From contig CAYMRB010000012.1 of the NCBI GenBank assembly GCA_964392615.1, forward strand, positions 1 through 48,619: DNA of 48,619 nt, in the 5' to 3' direction. Positions within the stretch are counted from its first letter, which is position 1. Each line of letters starts with the position of its first letter. This stretch comes from CAYMRB01 sp964392615 (GTDB taxonomy: Bacteria > Planctomycetota > UBA8108). Positions 43,573 to 48,619 of this stretch are shown here, piece by piece. The translations under genes were made by a program, and so were the position numbers. The notes beneath the pieces are model-generated. The model was not told the DNA's origin. It ran no database searches and saw nothing but the letters and a program-made list of their open reading frames with translations.

Positions 43573-45605
43573 GGTGCGTTTCCTCGCTTCGAGTCAGCGG
43601 TCTTTCGATCGGGCTTGGCGGGAGCGGCGCTCGACGAGCTGAAGGGCGCGCCGAGGTCGATCCACTCGATGATCGTGCGCCGCTCCTTTTCGTCAAGCGG
43701 CGGAGCCTTGCCGGACGGGGGCATCGGCTTGATCTCCTTCGCGGCAGCGTGCGCCGCGTGAGGCGATTGCTTGCCGAGCGCCCTCCACACGAGATAGCTG
43801 TCACGGGCCGAACCGGCCACGACGTACGGCGGCCCCTTATCGCGCGGTGCGAGCAACGTGCGGTAGGTCGACGCTTCGGCGCCGCGACCGTGCGCAGACG
43901 AGGTCATGCGCAACGGCGTGTCATCGCCGCCGTGGCACCCCGCGGTCGCGCAGCGGGCCGCGAGAATCGGCATCACGTCCCCGACGAACGACACCGTCCG
44001 GCGCTCTGCCGGTGGCGGCGTCAGGCGAGTCGCCTTCGCGACGACAGCGTCGACGTACGTGTTCTCCGGCGTCAGCTCCGGATCCTCGTGACAGCCGATG
44101 CAGCCGCGTCGTTCGCGTCGCATGACCCAGACCCAACGACACGTCGCGATGGCGACACCGTCGTGATCGAGCGCTTGAATCTCCATCGGAATGTCCGGAA
44201 CGATCTCGAGGTGGAACGAGCCGTCCTCATGGACCGGCGCCTCGCCGAGCACACGTCGCGCCACGGTCGAACGACCATCGCTCGCGGCCGAAGCTCCCGC
44301 CGACTCGGCCGGCACGCCCTCGATCAGCCGGATGCGATCCACCGATCCCGGCCGCATGGCCGATCGGAGTGCCGCGTCCGCGTCGTACACGTTCAGACAG
44401 AACAGCTTGCCGGTCTCGTGCGCCGGATCGACGACGGTCGAGCGGCCGTCGGGCTCGGGGCGCGAACGCACGACCCGCGCGCCGACCTCGTGGTAGTCGG
44501 GAGCATCGAAGACCGGCGCGGACACGCCGTCCGCCGGTCGCAGGTGCCAGAGGCCGTGCGTGCCTCCGCCCGTGGCGGCGCGGCGCGACACGAGAAGAGT
44601 TCCGTCTCCCACCGGCGCCGGCGAGTGCCACAGCACGTCACCGTCGTCGGACAGGGGGCGGTACGAGTGGTGCGGCCGTCGGCGGCGCAACGAGCCCAAC
44701 GCCCCGGCTCCATCGCGCTGCAGCTCGTCGCCCTCGACGAAGACGACGAGATCATCGGTCGCACTGCAGGCCATATGCTGTACGCGCCGCCCTTGCGTGG
44801 CGCCGTAGAGCATGAGATCCGTGCCGTCGAAACCGACGTCGAACAGGGCGGTACGCTGCCGCTCTCCGGGCACGCCCGCGACGAAGCGGTCGGACGAGAA
44901 CAGCACGCGGCCATCCGGTAATAGCCAGGGAGCGCGGTCACGCCCCGGACTGAATGTGATCCGCCGCATCTCCGAACCGTCGAGCCGCACCGTGTACAAG
45001 CTCGTCGATGGTCCGGTGCCGCGTTCGTCGAGGCTCGGCTCGCTCCCGACGAAGAGGATCGTGTACCACGGCTTCGTGGACGAGAGCACATACAGGGACG
45101 ATAACCAGAGCGGGTTGCGGCAATCCCGCTTCGCGTGCGTCACCTGACGCAACTGTCGCGTCTCGAGCTCGAGCTCCCAGATGTTCCAGTTGTCCTCCGG
45201 ACGCTTCTTGCCCGCGAACAGCAGCCGGCGACCGTCGAACGACACATCGGGATCCGCCGCAGCGGCGAAATCCGGCGTCAGAATGACCGGCTCCGCGGGC
45301 GGCTCGATCAGCACGATGCGCGAGCCATCGGCTGCGCCGGACGTCGGCGGGAACGGCTCGGACGCGAACGGAGCACCGCCGACAGGGCACGCCGCCGGCA
45401 CCTGCGTGCAGACGACTCGGAGCGGGTCCTCCTCCGCGACGGCAGGCGCGGCGCTTGCAATCCCGAGAAGGATCGCGATGCTGAGACCGGCCACGCTGAC
45501 GCGGAGACGGCGCCGGGAAAGAGAAGGCCGCTCCGTTGCCGAGCGGGTACTCTTTGGACGATATTTCGGAACGAGATGGAACGGGTGTCTGCAATGGGTC
45601 GACAT
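43569..45605 (-). CDS. Hydrazine-synthase-alpha-like TolB-propeller / c-haem protein
   Basis: Protein of 678 residues using the ATG at 45605 (AAGGGA about 9 bases upstream). A positively charged N-terminus leads to a signal hydrophobic stretch (about 40-53, then APAVA). A TolB-like propeller follows (ADPDVSFDGRRLLFAGKK, GRDRAPWLLPDGRVLFSSDR). WVMRRERRGCIGCHEDPELTPEN (C502, C505, H506) matches the haem motif of the hydrazine-synthase-alpha middle-domain family, common in Planctomycetota outside anammox. A second, irregular motif CATAGCHGG (C552, C557, H558) resembles planctomycete cytochrome C domains and may or may not bind haem. First gene of the six-gene operon. True hydrazine synthesis is unlikely because beta/gamma subunits are absent. 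Confidence 0.82.
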   Translation of the reverse strand: MSTHCRHPFHLVPKYRPKSTRSATERPSLSRRRLRVSVAGLSIAILLGIASAAPAVAEEDPLRVVCTQVPAACPVGGAPFASEPFPPTSGAADGSRIVLIEPPAEPVILTPDFAAAADPDVSFDGRRLLFAGKKRPEDNWNIWELELETRQLRQVTHAKRDCRNPLWLSSLYVLSSTKPWYTILFVGSEPSLDERGTGPSTSLYTVRLDGSEMRRITFSPGRDRAPWLLPDGRVLFSSDRFVAGVPGERQRTALFDVGFDGTDLMLYGATQGRRVQHMACSATDDLVVFVEGDELQRDGAGALGSLRRRRPHHSYRPLSDDGDVLWHSPAPVGDGTLLVSRRAATGGGTHGLWHLRPADGVSAPVFDAPDYHEVGARVVRSRPEPDGRSTVVDPAHETGKLFCLNVYDADAALRSAMRPGSVDRIRLIEGVPAESAGASAASDGRSTVARRVLGEAPVHEDGSFHLEIVPDIPMEIQALDHDGVAIATCRWVWVMRRERRGCIGCHEDPELTPENTYVDAVVAKATRLTPPPAERRTVSFVGDVMPILAARCATAGCHGGDDTPLRMTSSAHGRGAEASTYRTLLAPRDKGPPYVVAGSARDSYLVWRALGKQSPHAAHAAAKEIKPMPPSGKAPPLDEKERRTIIEWIDLGAPFSSSSAAPAKPDRKTADSKRGNAP

Positions 45606-46991
45606 CTGGCAAATCCCTTGACCTCGCTCACGGCCTGGATGTTCGCCGGGCTGGCGCTCACAGCCGGTTGCGGACCGTCCGCCGACGACCCGCTTCCGAG
45701 CGAGGACGACCTGCTCGTCTACTCTCTGGCGGTCGCGGAGAAGGTCCGGCTCCAATTGCCGGAGGGCCGGTATGTCCCGGTGTATCACGTCGGACGTGTG
45801 TATCAGAGGTTCGGCCTGGAGGAGAAGGCGCTGGAGCATTTTCGTCGCGCGGTCGAGTTGCGGCCCAACGCTCCGGAGCCGCTGCGCGAAACGGGCTTCA
45901 TCCTGTCCCAACGCAAGGACCGGATGGAAGAGGCCGTCGCGGCTTACCGGCAATCGCTGGCCGGCGATCCGACGCAGTCGGGGATCCACACGCGCGTCGG
46001 GCTCCTTTACATCTACATGAGGCGCTTCGAGGACGCGGTTGTGGACCTCGAGGCGGAGCTCGCCGGCGGCGGAGCCAACGATCTGACCCACTACAACCTC
46101 GGACTCGCGTACCAGGAGCTCAAGCGGAACGAAGAGGCCATCGAGCACTTCGACCTGGCTGCGGAGGGCATGCAGAACGCGTTGTACGGCAAGTACAACT
46201 CTCTCAAGGCTCTCGGACGCATGGACGAAGCCAAGGCGACGATGGAGAGATTTCGCGCGCGCAAGAAGAAGGGCGACGCCGCGGGGATGGAACGAGACCT
46301 CGAGGCGAAGAAGTCGAATCACGACGTGCAGCTCCGAAATACCGGGGAGACCTGGCTCGACGCGGCGACCGCCTACGTTCAGGAAGCCCACGGGGCGGCG
46401 GATCATGCTACCCGGCTGACCTACATGAACAAGGCCGTGCACGCCTGTCGCGAGGCGCTACGATTCGATAATCGGCAGATCGAGAGCTGGGACTTCCTCA
46501 TCGACCACTACGGGCAGAGGGGCATGCACGCGGAGTGCCACGACGTCCTCGTGCGCGCTATCGAGGTCTTTCCGAGTCACGCCGTGTGGCGGTATCGCCT
46601 GGCCATGGAGTTCCTCAGACGCGCCCCGAAAGACCGGCCGACGCAGCCGTCGGCCGACGCCGACGCGAGCATCGCCCAGCTCGAGAAGGCTATCGAGCTG
46701 GCGCCGCGCTTCCACGAGGCCCACTTGCTCATGTCGCGGGCCATCCTGCACTTCAAACGCCGGCCCGAGCTGCTGACGAAGGCGCTCGAGCATGCTCTGG
46801 TCGCGTTCGAGCTCAGCGAAGAGCGCACCGCGGAAAACTACGATATTCTGGCTATGGCACAGCATTTCGCGGGCGAGCGTCGCGATGCGTACGAAACTCT
46901 CCGCACCGGAGTGCGGGTTTTTCCGGACGACCCGGGGCTCACGACACGGCTCAGCCAATACCAAAAGATGATGGATGGCGCGACGCCATGA
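45594..46991 (+). CDS. TPR-repeat lipoprotein
   Basis: Protein of 465 residues from the ATG at 45594, giving the lipobox LTAGC (C26). TPR-like repeats cover most of the mature part: YVPVYHVGRVYQRFGLEEKALEHFRRAVEL, AVAAYRQSLAGDPTQS, LTHYNLGLAYQELKRNEEAIEHFDLA, ASIAQLEKAIELAPRFHEAH, AENYDILAMAQHFAGERRDA. TPR proteins build complexes; here the repeats face the periplasm or cell surface. The stop overlaps the ATG of the next gene by 4 bases. The start lies 12 bases inside the divergent haem gene as drawn, so one start may be wrong; an ATG at 45576 and one at 45639 are alternatives. Confidence 0.82.
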   Translation: MGRHLANPLTSLTAWMFAGLALTAGCGPSADDPLPSEDDLLVYSLAVAEKVRLQLPEGRYVPVYHVGRVYQRFGLEEKALEHFRRAVELRPNAPEPLRETGFILSQRKDRMEEAVAAYRQSLAGDPTQSGIHTRVGLLYIYMRRFEDAVVDLEAELAGGGANDLTHYNLGLAYQELKRNEEAIEHFDLAAEGMQNALYGKYNSLKALGRMDEAKATMERFRARKKKGDAAGMERDLEAKKSNHDVQLRNTGETWLDAATAYVQEAHGAADHATRLTYMNKAVHACREALRFDNRQIESWDFLIDHYGQRGMHAECHDVLVRAIEVFPSHAVWRYRLAMEFLRRAPKDRPTQPSADADASIAQLEKAIELAPRFHEAHLLMSRAILHFKRRPELLTKALEHALVAFELSEERTAENYDILAMAQHFAGERRDAYETLRTGVRVFPDDPGLTTRLSQYQKMMDGATP

Positions 46992-48598
46992 CGGAGTTTC
47001 CGACGTTTCTCCCGGGCCGCGGAGGCGGCTGTTCCGCTCGGCGCGGCAGGCTCTCGACGGCGCGATCCGCTCGTGCGGTCGTCGCGGTCGGCTGGGTGGC
47101 GCTCGCCCTCGCGGGCTGCACGCAGAAACCGGCCGAGCACGCGCTAGGGTTCGCGTTCTACGAGAAATCGAAGGAGGCCGGCCTCGACGGCTTCCTGCAC
47201 ACGGACGGCTCGAGCGGCAACTACTACATCACCGAGACGCTCGCGTCGGGAGTCGCGCTCTTCGACTGGGACGAGGACGGCGACCTCGACGTGTACTTCC
47301 TGAACGGACGCCCGCTGCCCCCGAGCGCGGAGAATGACCGCAAGACGTCGAACGCGCTGTATCGCAACGACGGCAACCTGCGCTTCACCGACGTGACGAG
47401 TCAGGCCGGCATCCCCGGTGTCGGGTTCTCGGTCGGCTGCGCGATCGCCGACTACGACAACGACGGGCACCAGGACATCTATATCGCCGGGTATGGATCG
47501 AACGTCCTCTATCGCTGTCTCGGCCCCGAGAACGGCTTTCGATACGAGGACGTGACGGAGAAGGCCGGCGTCAACGACACGCGCTTCAGCGCGCACGGCT
47601 GCTTCGCGGACATCGACAACGACGACGATCTCGATCTCTACGTGTCGAACTACGTGGTCGAGGCTTTCGTCGGAGCGGAGCCGTGCCTCTACAACGGCGT
47701 GCGCGGCTACTGTGCGCCCGGCCAGTACGAGCCGGTGCCGGATTCGCTGTTCGAGAATCTCGGCGACGGGACGTTCCGCGACATCAGCGAGTCGTCCGGC
47801 ATCTCGACCGTCGACCCGTGCTGGGGCCTGTCGGTCATCGCGACCGACTTCAACGACGACGGCCTGCAGGATTTCTTCGTCGCCAACGACCGCATCGACA
47901 ACTTCCTGTTCGAGAACCTCGGCAACAACAAGTTCCGCGACGTCGGCCTCGAGAAGGGCGCGGCGGTCAGCATCCACGGCGACGAGCAGGGCAGCATGGG
48001 CATCGGCTTCGGCGACTTCGACCGCGATGGTCATGCCGACCTGATGGTGACGAACTACCAGAAGCAGATGAACGCGCTCTACCGCGCGACCGGAACGGAG
48101 GGCTACCACGACTCGGCGCTCGCGGTCGGGATCGGCGAGTTCTGCCTGCCGCTCGTGAGCTGGGGAACGGGCTTCTACGACTTCGACCACGACGGCTGGC
48201 AGGACCTCTTCGTCGCGTCCGGTCATCTCGAGGACCACATCCACGAGTACGACCAATCGTCGACGTACCTGCAGCAGAATCAGGTGTTCATGAACCAGAA
48301 GGGGCGGTTCGTCGACCTGAGCGGTCAGGCGGGGCCGGCCCTCGAGGAGTGGCAGTCGAGCCGCGGCGCCGCGTTCGGCGATATCGACAACGACGGCGAC
48401 ATCGACATCGTCGTCAGCAACTCGCGCGCTCGCCCGTCGCTCCTGATCAACGACGGCGGCAATCGCAAGTCGTGGATTCAGCTCGAGCTCCGCGGCAACA
48501 AGAACATCTACGCGATCGGCGCGCGGGTCAAAGTCCATGCAAGCGGCATCGTGTGGCTCGGAGAGGTAGACAGCAGGGAGAGATATGCGTCGCAATAA
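46988..48598 (+). CDS. FG-GAP / ASPIC-UnbV (CRTAC1-like) lipoprotein with stop in C-terminal motif
   Basis: Protein of 536 residues; ATG overlaps the TPR stop by 4 bases. Lipobox ALAGC (C44) after a long basic lead. Propeller loops DWDEDGDLDVYFLNG, DYDNDGHQDIYIAG, DIDNDDDLDLYVSN, DFNDDGLQDFFVAN, DFDRDGHADLMVTN, DFDHDGWQDLFVAS, DIDNDGDIDIVVSN. The ASPIC/UnbV region starts normally (IYAIGARVKVHASG, RYASQ), then meets TAA at 48596. The same frame resumes with VLRLDFG to the window edge, matching the family end that should follow SQ. This suggests a nonsense change or sequencing error rather than a natural end; otherwise the product lacks the end of its C-terminal domain. Confidence 0.8.
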   Translation: MTEFPTFLPGRGGGCSARRGRLSTARSARAVVAVGWVALALAGCTQKPAEHALGFAFYEKSKEAGLDGFLHTDGSSGNYYITETLASGVALFDWDEDGDLDVYFLNGRPLPPSAENDRKTSNALYRNDGNLRFTDVTSQAGIPGVGFSVGCAIADYDNDGHQDIYIAGYGSNVLYRCLGPENGFRYEDVTEKAGVNDTRFSAHGCFADIDNDDDLDLYVSNYVVEAFVGAEPCLYNGVRGYCAPGQYEPVPDSLFENLGDGTFRDISESSGISTVDPCWGLSVIATDFNDDGLQDFFVANDRIDNFLFENLGNNKFRDVGLEKGAAVSIHGDEQGSMGIGFGDFDRDGHADLMVTNYQKQMNALYRATGTEGYHDSALAVGIGEFCLPLVSWGTGFYDFDHDGWQDLFVASGHLEDHIHEYDQSSTYLQQNQVFMNQKGRFVDLSGQAGPALEEWQSSRGAAFGDIDNDGDIDIVVSNSRARPSLLINDGGNRKSWIQLELRGNKNIYAIGARVKVHASGIVWLGEVDSRERYASQ

Positions 48599-48619
48599 GT
48601 CCTGCGGCTGGACTTCGGA

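Noticed and set aside
43569..45605. Genuine anammox hydrazine synthase
   Set aside because: Only the alpha-like subunit is present. No beta/gamma subunit or hydrazine dehydrogenase gene is seen, and such relatives are widespread in non-anammox planctomycetes.
47144..48595. Minus-strand frame of 483 codons opposite the last FG-GAP gene
   Set aside because: Val/Glu/Asp-rich shadow of the repeated DxDxDGxxD loops on the other strand.

Overview
The window is about 48.6 kb of GC-rich bacterial DNA and most likely comes from a member of the Planctomycetota. The indicators are families typical of that phylum: ECF sigma factor / serine-threonine kinase pairs, a kinase carrying WD40 propellers, a ThuA protein, DUF1080 (3-keto-disaccharide hydrolase) fused to a PVC-type dehydrogenase and haem domain, TAT-exported Gfo/Idh/MocA oxidoreductases, several FG-GAP/ASPIC-UnbV proteins, and large secreted proteins ending in a paired dockerin-like module. 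No tRNA, rRNA, CRISPR array or insertion sequence was seen. Coding density is high; no gap between genes exceeds 300 bases.

Layout. 1-1655 (minus): an ECF-type sigma factor followed by the N-terminal half of a Ser/Thr kinase that runs off the left edge through a Glu-Ser microsatellite. 1774-4980 (plus): a secreted multidomain protein with a papain-like Cys/His/Asp core. 5200-6790 (plus): two tandem paralogous membrane proteins. 6904-15104: a divergent carbohydrate-type cluster, with a Gfo/Idh/MocA oxidoreductase and a ThuA-HEAT-discoidin protein on minus, and a DUF1080/dehydrogenase/c-haem protein on plus. 15129-18266 (minus): a compact five-gene arsenic-type operon, arsR - ArsP-like permease - small thioredoxin - membrane-anchored thioredoxin - CcdA. 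18366-21806 (plus): a TPR/FG-GAP lipoprotein with a TTG start. 21873-28204 (minus): a second Gfo/Idh/MocA oxidoreductase and a 1595-residue surface protein. 28374-32191 (plus): a translationally coupled ECF sigma / kinase-WD40 pair. 32207-33233 (minus): a decayed PstS-like gene. 33387-34916 (plus): a secreted EF-hand-like protein.

34929-48619 is the most unusual part. Six genes on minus overlap or nearly touch: a hydrazine-synthase-alpha-like haem/propeller protein, an FG-GAP/ASPIC-UnbV protein, a ten-CxxCH multihaem/propeller/MauG-like fusion, a sensor-type propeller lipoprotein and two orphan Leu/Ile/Val-type substrate-binding lipoproteins. Divergent from them, and starting within a few bases, are a TPR lipoprotein and a second FG-GAP/ASPIC-UnbV lipoprotein joined by an ATGA overlap. 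Nearly all eight products look exported, so the locus may encode an envelope-associated redox/binding system of unknown substrate. The last gene has a stop codon in the middle of its conserved C-terminal motif.

Functions are assigned by reading motifs only; no database search was run. Domain boundaries are approximate.
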